64,000 nucleotides of DNA. It comes from Psococerastis gibbosa. Lineage: Eukaryota; Arthropoda; Insecta; Psocodea; Psocidae. The stretch is from NCBI GenBank assembly GCA_963971405.1, contig OZ020488.1:6513261-6577260 (forward strand), written 5' to 3'. A program made the translations under genes and the position numbers. A model generated the notes under the pieces. It was not told the DNA's origin, searched no databases, and saw only the letters and a list, made by a program, of their open reading frames with translations. This document shows positions 10,901-22,114 of the stretch, piece after piece (the first letter of the stretch is position 1; the number at the start of each line of letters is the position of its first letter).

Positions 10901-12758
10901 CAAATTGTTCTCTGCCCTCGATTCATCTGGCAAGGAATTCCAAAGCCTCGAGGTGTTGTAGTAATTTGTTCGGTTTCTATGAATAGAAAGTTTGTTAGAA
11001 GCTCTTGTGTTAAAATTGTGGTAATATTTGTGGTAAGCAATGTTAACTTTTGACGTGCAGCGACTGCGACAGTGAGTAATTGTTAATGAATTTCATGTTA
11101 CAGAGGAGACGTGGTAACGATGGAGTGTGTGGAGAAAATAATAAAAAAGGATTGGATTCATCCACTAACCAATCAAAAACTTAAAGAATCCGATATTATT
11201 CCATTGCAGCGGGTATGTACTTAATATAAAAAATTTCTGAGGCACAATTATTATCCGATCCAATTTCTACCAGTTAGACGGCGGGCAAATCGTTTTCTTC
11301 TTTTAAGGCCTCTTCTATCGAAGATAGGCGATTGTCATTTATTGATACTTGGTGGGAACGGCCGTAAGTGTTTTGTAGTAATGATGACTATACTAGGGAA
11401 TTGCAAGTTTCCCCGTTGCATTCTGCATCCTTATTGACTCTTCATTGAGTTCCTCCGCCTTCGGGGCTAGTTTCCCAACCCCTGGAAAAAAGAGTGCGCA
11501 ACAGTTTATGCGTACAGTTAGGTGTAAGAGAGTTATTTTTTTTTTTTTCAATAAAGACTTTACTATTATTATTATTATTATTATTATTATTTATTATTAT
11601 TATTTAACATTAACTAACTATATAACTGTATTATTATTATTTTATTTACACTTGTAATAATGTAGTTCGTACTCCCTATAATAACTGTTTGTAGTCTTTT
11701 GGCGAATCCTGCCACAAGCCTCCCTTATGGGGCTTACATGCAGTATTCCGGTAAAAACGATTATTTTCTTTAATGTTGTATTGTATTCTTTCTATTAAAT
11801 GCTCCCAGTGCTGGGGGTACCGGCTGGGGAAAAAAAAAAAAAAAAATAATAATATTATTATTACCCCAAAGCATAGAAAATTCATAAGAAATAATTTCTG
11901 CTAAGTAAATTGTTATAGGTCTTTTTGTGTGGCCTTACAATTATTGTGTTTAAATTGTTTTTTCTATATTTAATACACGTTCATTCATTCATTCATTGAT
12001 ATCCTTCACAAGCCGCCTTTTGGAAGGGCGGTTCTTAACAAGTAGGAGTAATCGATCCTGTGGGTTACGTACAGTTAAAGTTCTTGAACTGCTTCATCGG
12101 GAATACCAATACGATAGGTGTATCGCTTTTTTTACAAATTAGTTAATAATTAATTAATAATTGTGACCAATCTGTGTTAGGTACATATCATATATCAAAA
12201 TGTCCAAAAACGTCTTGTTTGTCCTGCTATTTTTGTCAACTCTACGATTTATTTTTCATGAGATAGTTTATTTTTACACTTGTAAGGCTTTCCCCCTCCG
12301 TTTGTCATTTAAGCATCATACAGTGATGGGTTCTCCTATCTGTAACTTCCAGGGTGTCAGCAGAATAGATAGATTCCCCGAAGCAGTTTAAGCAAACATT
12401 AAATAAATAAATAAGGGCTTTTTGTTCTATTACTAAGCCAACCTAGCGGTGTTAGGGCTATAAAGCTCTCTCTTACACTCAACTAGGAAGACCCGGGACC
12501 GCCTGGCTTACATGCCCTCCGAAGCATGGCCAGAAAATGTAGGAAGTGTAGGACTACAGTTTAAGCAAACATTAAACTTTTGATAAACTCAGAATCGTCT
12601 GATAAATTGCCATTTTCTCTGAGATTGTAGGCAATTCGGTCCGTTTGACCAGGCCCGGTTTTATAAAGCTATTAACATTGTTTCAGGGCGGAACCGGTTA
12701 TGCAAGAACCAACGAGAAATTAGAAGGAAAGAATGAGCGGCCAGTTTTACAAGTTTAA
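7735..12758 (+). CDS. NOSIP: NOSIP, nitric oxide synthase-interacting protein (U-box E3 ligase), complete five-exon gene
   Basis: Exons 7735-7910, 9178-9508, 10438-10625, 11104-11212 and 12687-12758 (176, 331, 188, 109 and 72 nt) encode 291 aa; the human protein is 301 aa. All introns are GT-AG with phases 2, 0, 2, 0. Seen: N-terminus MTRHARNCTAGAVYTYHEKK, the half-U-box DFDCCCLTLQPC followed by DGFLYDKEAV, a basic/acidic coiled-coil-like stretch (residues ~70-110), LPSFWVPSMTPE, then the C-terminal RING/U-box-like region CPMSGKPLK ... CAVTHDVLSN ... TMECVEKIIKKDW ... LQRGGTGYA. Known: NOSIP is a conserved nuclear/cytoplasmic E3 ubiquitin ligase also found with spliceosomes, and binds NO synthase in vertebrates. 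Introns hold a LINE fragment, a MITE and a SINE. No frameshift or stop is seen. Confidence 0.96.
8260..8281. repeat. (AGT)n microsatellite in NOSIP intron 1
   Basis: Seven tandem TAG/AGT units. Confidence 0.8.
8330..8914 (-). pseudogene. LINE reverse transcriptase C-terminal fragment, antisense in NOSIP intron 1
   Basis: An uninterrupted 194-codon frame ends a Jockey/CR1-type RT: RNILNVLLYRTSVDWMLREL, then MVFIFKIMNGLLPEYLRSRI, a YSTRN motif, and KYNSLRRDIKLASSLLKFKK near the end. This is the usual C-terminal pattern after the RT palm. Catalytic domains are missing, so it is a 5'-truncated copy. The open frame suggests it is not very old. Confidence 0.75.
9178..9508 (+). CDS. NOSIP: NOSIP exon 2
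   Basis: The acceptor TTTCAG ends at 9177 and the donor GTAAGT begins at 9509. It continues the U-box with DGFLYDKEAVIEYI, then a Lys/Glu-rich helix and the conserved LPSFWVPSMTPESK. Confidence 0.95.
10109..10285. mobile_element. TIR MITE in NOSIP intron 2 (177 bp)
   Basis: Ends CTAGAGTTCTACAATATATA and TATATAAAACTCTAG are inverted. The interior has TCATGGGGCCACCTGG and GTGAGTGGCCCCAGAATTT, shared with 31385-31567 and partly 31169-31245. Confidence 0.7.
10438..10625 (+). CDS. NOSIP: NOSIP exon 3
   Basis: The acceptor TTCTAG ends at 10437 and the donor GTAATT begins at 10626. It encodes CPMSGKPLKLKDLIEVKF and ERYMCAVTHDVLSNSVPSAV, typical of the family's second zinc-finger-like half. Confidence 0.95.
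11104..11212 (+). CDS. NOSIP: NOSIP exon 4
   Basis: The acceptor TTACAG ends at 11103 and the donor GTATGT begins at 11213. It encodes GDVVTMECVEKIIKKDWIHP then LTNQKLKESDIIPLQR. Confidence 0.95.
11300..11655. repeat. LINE 3' fragments and (ATT)n microsatellite in NOSIP intron 4
   Basis: Minus-strand block with CTCTTCTATCGAAGATAGGCG and the GGGGCTAGTTTCCCAACCCC motif, then a plus-strand LINE 3' tail (GTAAGAGAG ... TTTTTCAATAAAGACTTTA) ending in (TTA)n over about 11562-11605. Confidence 0.6.
12402..12557 (-). mobile_element. SINE fragment in NOSIP intron 4
   Basis: Minus-strand copy of the tRNA-derived SINE: AGCCAACCTAGCGG, the GGGCTATAAAGCTC hairpin, CCCGGGACCGCCTG and CCCTCCGAAGCATGGCCAG. 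The tRNA-like head is truncated. Confidence 0.8.
12687..12758 (+). CDS. NOSIP: NOSIP exon 5 (terminal)
   Basis: The acceptor TTTCAG ends at 12686. It encodes GGTGYARTNEKLEGKNERPV then LQV and a TAA stop at 12756-12758. GGTGFA/YA and the RPV tail are conserved in NOSIP. Confidence 0.94.
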   Translation, partial: GGTGYARTNEKLEGKNERPVLQV

Positions 12759-12962
12759 CTCTATAAAGGTAAGCTGATCTAATTTACATATTAGTTGCAA
12801 GATGGGAGAATTAATTATTTAATGAGTTACTTTTGAAAAAAACGGGGTCGTTCGAGCTAATTAATCCTGAACCCTTAGCGCACGCTTCTAATATTAGAGT
12901 GCCAAATGACAGACCATCTCAAGGAGTTTGGTGGACAATGTAATATACTGTATATATTACTA

Positions 12963-13246
12963 GTGGACTCGGCGAACTTCGTACCGCCTAACAGTCAATG
13001 AATGTCGTGTCAGGGATTCCGTCAATTTTCCACATTCTCCGTTGTCTGCATTACATTTTTTATTGGGCAAGTAATACTTCCGCATTTTTCACCCATCCCG
13101 TCCCGTGGACCCGGCGAACTTCGTACCGCCTAACAGTCAATGAATGTCGTGTCAGGGATTCCGTCAATTTTCCACATTCTCCGTTGTCTGCATTACATTT
13201 TTCATTGGGCATTGTTCACCCATCCCGTCCCGTGTACTGCTCCGCA
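12963..13246. repeat. Two-copy tandem duplication (~142 bp period)
   Basis: GTGGACTCGGCGAACTTCGT at 12963 recurs as GTGGACCCGGCGAACTTCGT at 13105, and nearly the whole unit is duplicated. The second copy lacks a short stretch before the CACCCATCCCGTCCCGTG end. Confidence 0.8.
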
Positions 13247-14237
13247 GCAGGGTTTTTGAAAATCGCGATGTCTTTTAACGTTTTTCCTGTGAATTACCGA
13301 TTATGCAACCATTTAATGCAGACAAAATAAAAATAAAATATAAATAAATAATATTGCGACTGTAAATTGAAATGAAAGCTATCCTATCTTTCAAGTTGGG
13401 TCGAATTGCACACGGTATGCAAATCAAATTTAAAATCGGTTCAGTAGTTCAGGAGTCCATCGCGAGCAAACAACGTGACACGAAATTTTTATGCATATAG
13501 AAGATATGTTGGTTTATATTATATACACTATACATAATATTGCAGTATTATATGGTGTATATAACACTGACATTAAATTAACTTTGGTTGAAGATGTAAC
13601 CTCCACGTAATAAGCGAATTTCGATTATATACAGTATATTATTATGCTTATTTTTTAAAAGGAAATACCACGAAGTCACGAGTAATTTAATTTTTTCTGT
13701 TGGTGTACAATATGTCATATTTTTACAATGTTTAAAAATCCGATGGTATCTGGCACCTAATATTTGAAGTCATGGCCATGAAAATTCATTGTAAAATATA
13801 AATGTACGATTGGTCTAATACAAGTTATAAAACTCCATTAAGAATATCCAGAGAAAAGGCACAATCCATTTAAGATGTTTTGCGCGGATTTCACACGTTG
13901 CTCTCTATGCATTGCGGAATATCTTCGGCTTCAGTCGCAATATATCGATTGTTTTGCAGCAATTTATTTAAAATAAATAAATATATGAACATTTATGCGG
14001 AAACTATTTGGCCCCAAGTTAAATAACTTGTTGGGGGCTCAAACAAGACTTCTTTATGATGCAACATAATTATTGTCTACGGTATTTCAAGTGGTCACCA
14101 TCCAAACAGCCACAAATGACCATTGAAGAATGTGCTAGTATATAATTATTATAATAATGTTGATAAACAAGAGCTTCAAAAGTCAATCTCGCGTAACCAC
14201 GTTCAATTAGCCATTTCTGTTTGGGTGTAAGTTCGTA
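13247..14237. other. No gene recognised
   Basis: AT-rich sequence continuing a dispersed element; no coding frame or clear repeat boundary. Confidence 0.4.
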
Positions 14238-14540
14238 GTGGCACTACTTCTTCCTTCTTCTTCTGGCTCTTCAGCCCTTGATGAGTACTGGCCTATGCAA
14301 CAACACTCCTACAATCATCTCGGCTTTGTACGACGCTCCACCATCTACGGACTCCCAACACGTGGAGGCCGGTTTCTAGTTAGTCCTTCCAGCGATTTTG
14401 TGGACGTCCATGCAGTCTTCTTCCAGTCTAGCTTGCTTTGTACATTTTTTCCGGCACGTCTGGTATTCTTACGTCGTAGTGGCACTAATCCAGTATATTC
14501 TTGGTCTACGTCGCAGAGCTATGCATAGCAACCCTGCTAT
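14238..14540 (-). repeat. Probable LINE 3'-end fragment
   Basis: CTTCTTCTTCTGGCTCTTCA with CCTTGATGAGTACTGGCC at the left resembles minus-strand LINE tails ending in GAAGAAG near their stop codon, as at 32640. No RT motif remains readable. Confidence 0.35.
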
Positions 14541-14559
14541 TTTTTATTTAGGGAGATTC

Positions 14560-15215
14560 ATCTAGGATGGCGACCAATGTTCGACTTCCCGAAAATTTCT
14601 TAACAACTTTTCATTTCATGACCCCCTGAGCCTAACACCACCCTCCGTTCAAAATGTTATATATATATATATATAAATGTATGTATGTATGTATATCGAT
14701 TTTAGGAAACACTCTGACTTCCGTAAATATTATCCGATTTTGATGAAACATGGCACAAAAATTGATCATACAAATGTCTTGATCGAGTTCGTTAACCAGA
14801 TAGATCCACTATTTAGTTGCAAGATGGCGGCCGATTGAAACCTTATATAATTCATATCTCAGTTGATATTGGTCGCAGAGGAAAGAATTAAAATCTGACT
14901 GAAAGCCCGTATTACCTTTTACGACAAATCAACAATTTTTAGATGGCTTCCACTCAAAGTTAAAATAATTTGATAAGTAAAAGTCGTCATGGTGGTTCCA
15001 AATTTGGAATACAATAGTGTTTTGTGTGTTGATGTTGTGGTGGGGAAAAGAATGAAACATTTTTTTTTTTAAATCTACATAAATAGCGTAGCATAGAAGA
15101 AAATGTCGAATCTGCGCTTGCATGGAATCTCCTACACCTGATTGGCCAGAGCCGAAAGGGATTTTTTCTCATAGATTTATCATTGCTATCTTTATTCAAT
15201 TTTACGATTTGTCAT
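14560..15215 (+). repeat. Dispersed repeat, copy 1 (inverted partner at 24560-25215)
   Basis: Blocks such as CAAGATGGCGGCCGATTGAA and GTCTTGATCGAGTTCGTTAA occur in reverse at 24560-25215, sharing an internal TATATATATA tract and a CTGATTGGCCAGAGCCGAAA end. Divergence is moderate. Confidence 0.7.
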
Positions 15216-15979
15216 TGTTATTCTCTATGTACAGTGACATTGGGGTTTTTTTTTTTCTAGCCATTGGCCAATGGTGGCTATAGAAACCTGGTGATTCCCG
15301 TAACCCTCGCCACGCGCTAAAACTCTAACTTACGTGATTCGATTACCCAACTCCCAAGCTAGGCTCGTGTTTAAGTAAGATATGATCCGAAAAAAAATGT
15401 ATAATAAACAACACAAAAAAATTGTTTACTTATAGAGCTTTTGATATTTATAGTACATATTTTATCTTTATCATCTATTTACGCTGAGTCTGGGTTGTTT
15501 TGAAGGCTATATGTTGCAATATTACGCCTTGTTTTGAATGATTGGTGAAAACGCAGTTGTATCTGGTACAAGACTGTTTATTCTGGCTTTAGTTCGCGAA
15601 TGTTCCGCGAGCTTTAAGAGCAAATCAAAGTACCCCCACTACTTGAGTGTTCTAGAAGCAAAACGGGCTAAGTCCACTAATGTCTGAAATTGACTTTTTG
15701 GCGCCAATAGATTCGTCTGGGCAACTCGTTGTCTAACGCGCTTTGCAGCAGTTTGCCGAATGACACTAGTGCACGCCACACCAGCCCCATTCAAAACCAC
15801 AGCATTGCGCTACACATAAACATGCAACGCGTAAGCCCCAAAGGGCGTAGCGCTAAGATTAAAAAAAAAAAAGATTCGTCCGGTTGAAATTTATCTGGCA
15901 TAGTCCACCGTGCAACTAGTTCACAAATTGGTGATTAGATGCAATCACAGGGCATTTAGCTATAGATTTTGGGCTCTCG
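15216..15979. other. No gene recognised
   Basis: Mixed spacer. No supported coding or repeat structure. Confidence 0.4.
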
Positions 15980-16288
15980 TGCTGCCTGATCGTGGCGATT
16001 ATAATACCGGGGTTAAATAGATACCCTAGGATTGTAACTGTAAACAAACAAATTTTGAATAGCACTTTCCATTACAAAATTATCTTGCTTACATTTTTAA
16101 TAGTAGGGGATTAAATAAATACCGGGGTTAAATAAATACCGGGGTTAAATAAATACCCTAGGATTATAACTGTAAACAAACAAATTTTGAATAGCACTTC
16201 CCATTACAAAATTATCTTGTTTATATTTTTACTACCAGGGGATTAAATAAATACCGGTATTACAATCGCCCCGATCAGGCTGCTGAAA
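15980..16288. mobile_element. Foldback MITE family of 794-1087, copy 2
   Basis: Opens GCTGCCTGATCGTGGCGATT and closes with CGCCCCGATCAGGCTGCTG. Here the inner blocks are mostly direct repeats (GGGGTTAAATAAATACC three times) rather than the perfect palindrome of copy 1. Confidence 0.75.
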
Positions 16289-17339
16289 TATTAATTGAAC
16301 TTGACTTCTTTGCCCGTTTTGCTTCTATACCACTCACTTGCTTCTTGCACTAAGATCGATTTTTGCCGGAAATGCCGATCGTGGAGCCTTCAAAAATAAC
16401 CGTTAAACTAGCAGAAATGCCCCTCTACATTTAGATATGTAAGATGTGGGGTTCACTATCACCAATTGGCCACAGTTCTTGAACTCCTTCCTCTACCACA
16501 GCAGTAGTTTTTTGTGCAATTCAAATTCAATGATTGTTTACAATCTGTGCTAGAAAAAGGTACAAATCATGTTCAGAAAAATGTCTTCTATTTGTACTGA
16601 TATTTTTGAAATATTTTGAAAGCTCTACGATTGATATTTGAGGAAATAATTGATATTTACACTTATATGGCTTTCCCGCCTCCGATTCTCGCGTAATGGA
16701 GGTTTCTCGACAGGAAAATTAGGACAAATTTGAATTTCATAATTGCAAAGGCTTTCACGGCCAGAGTTACGTGAATAAGCATTAGAATCCGTGATGATAG
16801 GCCGTGGTCTGGAAAATACGCGTGTGTATCCTTCTACGACTCACGGTATATAACAGAAAAAGCAGGGTAAAAAACACAAGAAAACACAATACTTACACAA
16901 AAACTATACATAAAAAACTATACTATCTTATAAGCTAAACATATGCGAAACATACAGATATAGACCCTGGGTTGCTGGTGGCAGCAGAAGAATCCGTGAT
17001 GATAGGCAGTGGTCTTTCTGAAAGCGTACTTCCAAACGTTTCGTCAACATCATCGGTTGATATCATCAGTGGAACTGCGTAGACTTCAAAGATTGTGTCT
17101 CGGAGGTTCAGCAGAAGATGTTGACGAAACGTTTGGAAGTATGTACGCTTTCAGAACGACCATGGCCTATCATCCATGAGAGAGTTTCTTCAGTGACTTC
17201 GTGGAAGTGAAACATGATTAATAAGTATATATAATATACTTATTTAATGGCCTATCATCACGGATTCTACTGCTTCATCACAAATCTGTTTTTTTTTTTT
17301 TTATCTAGCTATTTTAAAATTCGTCGAACCCAAGACTTC
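16289..17339. repeat. Patchwork of dispersed repeats
   Basis: Contains repeated AATCCGTGATGATAGGC, GAAACGTTTGGAAGT and CGGCCAGAGTTACGTG blocks also present near 20230, 20650, 21010 and 56570. Blocks at 16980-17060 and 17110-17280 are partly inverted copies of each other. Not coding. Confidence 0.5.
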
Positions 17340-17341
17340 TA

Positions 17342-17377
<36 letters not shown>

Positions 17378-17379
17378 GG
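17342..17379. repeat. (GA)n followed by G13 tract
   Basis: A run of AG dinucleotides directly followed by a poly-G run. Confidence 0.9.
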
Positions 17380-17519
17380 TTCATTTAAAATTACATTTAG
17401 TTAGTTTTAGTTGTTGCCGTACTGTTTTGATCCGTTTCACCATCAGTTAGCATGAAAACACTTTATAGTCCTATTGTTCGCCTTTTGTTTAATTTTCAAT
17501 AAAGTCGTTTTTCATTTTT

Positions 17520-18300
17520 GCTTTCCAATTTATACGTAGTAGGGCCTATAAGGAAAGCTTTGTGATGGTCCTAATTTTCGATTCCGAGATTTCAACGTAT
17601 TTACACGTTTTGAGGTCCCAGGAACCCAAAAAAAATGGTTTTTACGAAATGTCTGTCTGTGGCTCTGTCTGTCTGTCTGTCTGTTCATCGATTTCCGGGC
17701 AAACTAGTGGGTAGATTTTGATGAATATTTGCGTTTAGGTTCTCAAAAATCATGCCTCGGAAATAATTTTTTTATTTTGGGCTAACTCAATTTGGAGGGG
17801 TTTTATTCTCAAAAAACTCCAAAAACACGTCTAAAAAAATTATTTCTCAAAAACTGCTCCTAGGATTTCTATTAAATTCACGTATATTGTAGTCGTTATT
17901 AATGTTAACAAAATGCGGTGGGTCGCTTGCCCCTTGATAGTTTTCTTATTGTGGTAAAAAAATAAAATAACTCAATTTTAATGAACCTTTCTATCGATGA
18001 TTTCTACCTTCAGGCATGTTTTAGGTGTTAAATTGAGTAATGAAACCGGACAGGTTGCTTTCCCAAAAAACTATTTGGTTTTGCATTGCGTGCCCTGCCA
18101 TTATTGCTGTGTGGAAATGTGTTGGTCTGATCTATCTAGAATTTAACTCATCTCCAGTGACGTCAGGTGGACACCCCCCCCCCCTCCGAGATGTCCGAAA
18201 TTTTACTGTAGTAAAATTATTTACCATGAAATTACTAATTTTCTTTATCAATTAATTGATAAATTGGAAAGCATGTTCGAGTAAACTCGGACCGGTTCTA
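17520..18300 (+). repeat. Unclassified ~780-bp interspersed family, copy 1
   Basis: Begins GCTTTCCAATTTATACG; carries GAGATTTCAACGTATTTAC, a (GTCT)n microsatellite, TTTTGATGAATATTTGCG, CCTTCAGGCATGTTTTAGG and the terminal CGAGTAAACTCGGACCGG. AATTGATAAATTGGAAAGC near the right end is an inverted copy of the left start. Other copies: 27597-28258 (+), 43965-44804 (+), 22115-24300 (-, broken). No coding frame. Confidence 0.8.
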
Positions 18301-18736
18301 TTTCATTTCATTTCACCATGACCCCATTCACCACCATTGAAGGTATGGCTCATCTTTTTACTTTTTACCATAGTTAATCCCTGGGCTATGCCACGACTTA
18401 CGTGTTTCAGCCAGCTATTCTTATACAAGTACCAATTTTTTAGGTTTCAGGAGCTATAATCGTCGTGACAGTTGGGCACTTCTATACAAAAGACATTCCC
18501 AAAGTGGAGCTAAAGCTGAGCATAAGTTGCGATTTCTAATGCGGATTACTACCGCTTCAATCCAGCAATCCACGCCATTCCGCAGGAGCGGGGTTTTGTC
18601 CTTGAGCACTAGAGGAGCTCGATTATTCAGTTGTAATGTACAGTACTGCTCGACCATCCATTGCATATTATACACAACGTTGTTTGTAATTATCAGTGCT
18701 CGGCCGAACAGTGTCAGATTTTATAAATAAATAATA

Positions 18737-18963
18737 AACAAATAAATAATGACTTTTTATTCGATTACTAAGCGCAACCTAGCAGAGTTAGGGCTATAAA
18801 GCCCTCTCTTACACTCAACTTGGAAGGCCCGGGACCACCTGCTTTACATGCCCTCCGAAGCATGGCCAGAAAATGGAGCATGTGTAGGACTCGAACCAAC
18901 AACCTATTGGGTGAAAGTCGGGGTCCGTACCAATACTCCACCACTACTACATGTCCTGACTAA
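18737..18963 (-). mobile_element. tRNA-derived SINE, near full length
   Basis: Minus strand, running from ATGTCCTGAC at 18963 (tRNA-like head; GGACTCGAACCAAC is the complement of box B) to an AAATAAATAAT tail. Includes the GGGCTATAAAGCCC hairpin. Confidence 0.85.
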
Positions 18964-20219
18964 TTTTTTAACACTTATTTTCCCTAGTGAAGGCAGTCTT
19001 TTTTACCAAGTATCAAATTTTTCTCGCGTCATTGCGTTTGCCTCCTTTCAACTTGTCTTATCATGTGATACAACAGGTAGACATGTATATGAGTTCCTGT
19101 ATCGGTGCTAGTAAATACCCGGCCCACACACTTTTACCAACTTCCATTCGACCGGTACACTTGGACGATTTTCACAGTAGCGATTTGCCGACGTAGGAAT
19201 AGGGCTTGGTGAATGGTTGATGCAAACTCACAAAGTCTACTATAGAAGACTTCTATGATTTGACGTGTCTGCGGGAAACCCGTGAACTTTCGCGCCAACT
19301 TCCAAAATTGAAGAGAAATCTTCTGCTAGCCCTAGGACTACAATGGAAAAAACCTCGGCAACTCCGCGTGTACCGGGCTTGTTCTGGCAGGATCTTGAAA
19401 ATCCCATTTCGGATGTAGACTGACACAGCTGCTCATAGTAATAAAATTGCACATATATTATACAGTTCAGAATGCCACAGCATATCAGTTGGTCAGGAAT
19501 AGTCCAGATGGTAGGCAACTGGACTGAAACAGAAGGTTGAGGTTTGAGACTCGATGTAGAAGGAAAACTTTTCACCTAGGGAAAAACGTGGCTGCAGGGC
19601 ATGGCGGCATTAGAGACGGGTCTCATAGTCATCGACCAATTAGGGCAGAGCCCATTTTCAGGGGAAGGGGCGACGTTTCGGGAGTGGGTGTCTACTCCCA
19701 TCATCAAGCTAATAACAATTCCCCTGACAATGAGCTTCGTCCCAATTGTTCGATGACAATGAGGGCCATGCCTCTTATGACTATTAACACAGCAGGCAAT
19801 GTAAGTGCAACTACCCCTTTTTTCAATAGTATTACACGATTGCCATTAACCTTTACCAATAGATCACACAGCACTAGGCCCATTTTCATGAAATAGGACA
19901 ACCCTTTACTAGGCCCCTGACCTTCGACTGTCCTCTGGTGCGTCTGTCTATACACAATAGCTGAGAAAGCTGTTCAACTGGAAAGCACAAGTCGACTGGA
20001 GTCTCATACGCATTACGTGAGCAAGGTCATCACTTGTGCAGCTAAAGCTCCAAGTACTGGAACTGGAGGGCCTCCGTGAAGGAACTGGCTTTCATTGGCT
20101 TTTTGTTTGAGCTGGTATTTCGCTCTACTGGTTGAAATGTTACCAAGTAGCCTACCCGCTGTATTTATTCCTTTGGCCATTTCTTGTAGGCTGTAAGCTA
20201 CTTAACCAAGAGTTAGTTG
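18964..20219. repeat. Patchwork of dispersed repeats
   Basis: 19650-19935 shares GGGGAAGGGGCGACG, TTTCGGGAGTGGGTG and TACTCCCATCATCA blocks with the foldback element at 57909-58263, and 19790-19870 recurs at 38825-38900. The rest is unassigned. No host exon seen. Confidence 0.45.
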
Positions 20220-21080
20220 GACTTAATGAAGCAATAGAATCCGGGATGATATAGGCCTTGGTCGTTCTGAAAACGTACATCCAAATGTTTCGCCAACATC
20301 TATGGTCGACATCTTCAGTGGAACTGGTTACACACAAAAAAGGGGGCCCCGCAAGACGCTGCAAAATACAAAATTAGAATAGATTTATAAAAAACAAAAC
20401 AAAAAACTTAAGTTATGGAAATATATGGCGTGAAATGGGAACATGCGCAGTGGCATTAATGATTAATCGCCTTATTCTATTCTATTTTGCATCCTGTATC
20501 TCCATTTTATAATTGATGGCGGAATATTCGTCTAAGGGTATAAGACTTTTCAGCCAAAAAAGGGCTCCCACACAATTCTGGCCCCGGGCTCCCACACCCG
20601 GCTCTGTAGTTGCTGCTGCTATAATGTTCAAAGTCGACGCAGATCCACTGAAGACGTCGACCGTTGACGAAACGTTTGGAAGTACGATTTCAGTACGACC
20701 TCAGCCTATCATCCCGGATTGTACTGCTTCTTCACGTAACTCCGGCCGTGAAAGTCTTTGTAATTATACTAGTTTGACTTATATTCCCTGCTGTGTTAAT
20801 AATAATAAAGTCTTTATTAAGAAAAAAAATTTGTAGATATATCCTACTAGAGTTCTGTATTGGAGAGAGACGACAAACGCACTTCAGCGGAGCATTGCTT
20901 TTGTGTCTCGGGCAAAATTTGTACGATTTACCGTTCCATACATTGTAGATATATAGCGAGATTAGGGCCTATGGTCTACACCTACTGTACACCTAACTAG
21001 TTACGTGACGTAGTCGTTCTGAAATGTTCTTCCAAACGTTTCGTCGACATCTGCGGTCGAAATCTTCAGTGGAACTGCGT
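20220..21080. repeat. Dispersed repeat blocks with CGTTTCG motif and a LINE tail
   Basis: Three partial copies (20222-20340, 20640-20740, 21010-21080) of a sequence with AAACGTTTCGTCGACATC-type core and TTCAGTGGAACTG. 20803-20990 is a minus-strand LINE tail (AATAATAATAAAGTCTTTAT; GATTAGGGCCTATGG). Confidence 0.5.
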
Positions 21081-22111
21081 GGATGTCTAAAATTTTATCT
21101 AGGAGGCTGAGCAGCAACTCTTGTTCTATTTTTCACTTGTCTGCTGGAGTAGTTTAGTCTTCTCTACATCAGCTTTCTTTTCCGCTGCATCCTTTGTCTA
21201 CATTGTATGCCGTACTTCTTCATTCCTTCCGTGGCCTCTCACGGACACCCCACACGACTCCATCGTTTCGGGTTCCCCTAGTTCTGCGCGCGCCTCGGGT
21301 TACCTTGAAGCGGACGTCACCGGCGCAGCGTGACCTATCCAAGCACTTCTGTATTACGAATTACGCTGCTTCAGCTGCCGTTCCGTATCCAATCGTGCCT
21401 CTCTCTTGATCTTCTATTTAGTAGGCTGTTATACTAATTCAAGCCATTGATCAGTGGGCTGGCGCTATCTGAAGGCCGCTTTTGCAAACAATCTATCAGC
21501 ACGTGACATAGTTCGACGCAAGATGTCTGCTTAGTTTGTGGTGTGTTATCAGTAGTAGTGCTATAGTTTGATTCCCGGCTTAAAATAGGTACTGTGCGCG
21601 GTGTGTGTGTGTGTGATGTGTGCCTGTGTTGCCCTTTTGGATACCTGTTTGGAATTTGTCTAATTGGGGACATGCGATCTTTTCTTTATCAGGTACGTTA
21701 GTTTAATTGTACAAATGGAAATTAACTTTGGACCTTCATGTACAAAAATATATTTAAAAAAAGCGCGCAGCTTTTGAATTTTGAAACTAGATTTCTCTCA
21801 TTTGTCTTTAAATGTTGTAACTACTTATAAATTATTGTAGTCTAATGCTATAGGCTAGATGAGATGGATGAATAAGCACAGTTTATTATTTTGGAGTTTC
21901 GCTCTCCCTGTAGTGGGTCATTTAACTTTGAATTTTGAAAATTATAAAGCAGCGTAATTGAGATTTCTAGAAGTTCGATTTTTCGTTTTTTTAAAAATTG
22001 ATTTTGAAGACCTTTACGTCTATCATGTATTTTATTATATTATGATTTAATTATATATTTTTTATATATAATAATATTATTGTATAACATTGTAAAACCC
22101 CCGTGCCACGG
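21081..22111. other. No gene recognised
   Basis: A (GT)n tract lies at about 21600-21618. Open frames at 21121-21409 show no domain or codon signal that I recognise. Confidence 0.4.
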
Positions 22112-22114
22112 GTC

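Noticed and set aside
18737-18963. tRNA gene
   Set aside because: The tRNA-like part is fused to a repeated non-tRNA body and tail and recurs across the window, so it is a SINE.
21121-21409. Ser-rich plus-strand frames as a gene
   Set aside because: Two overlapping frames, no domain, no splice sites and no codon signal that I can defend.
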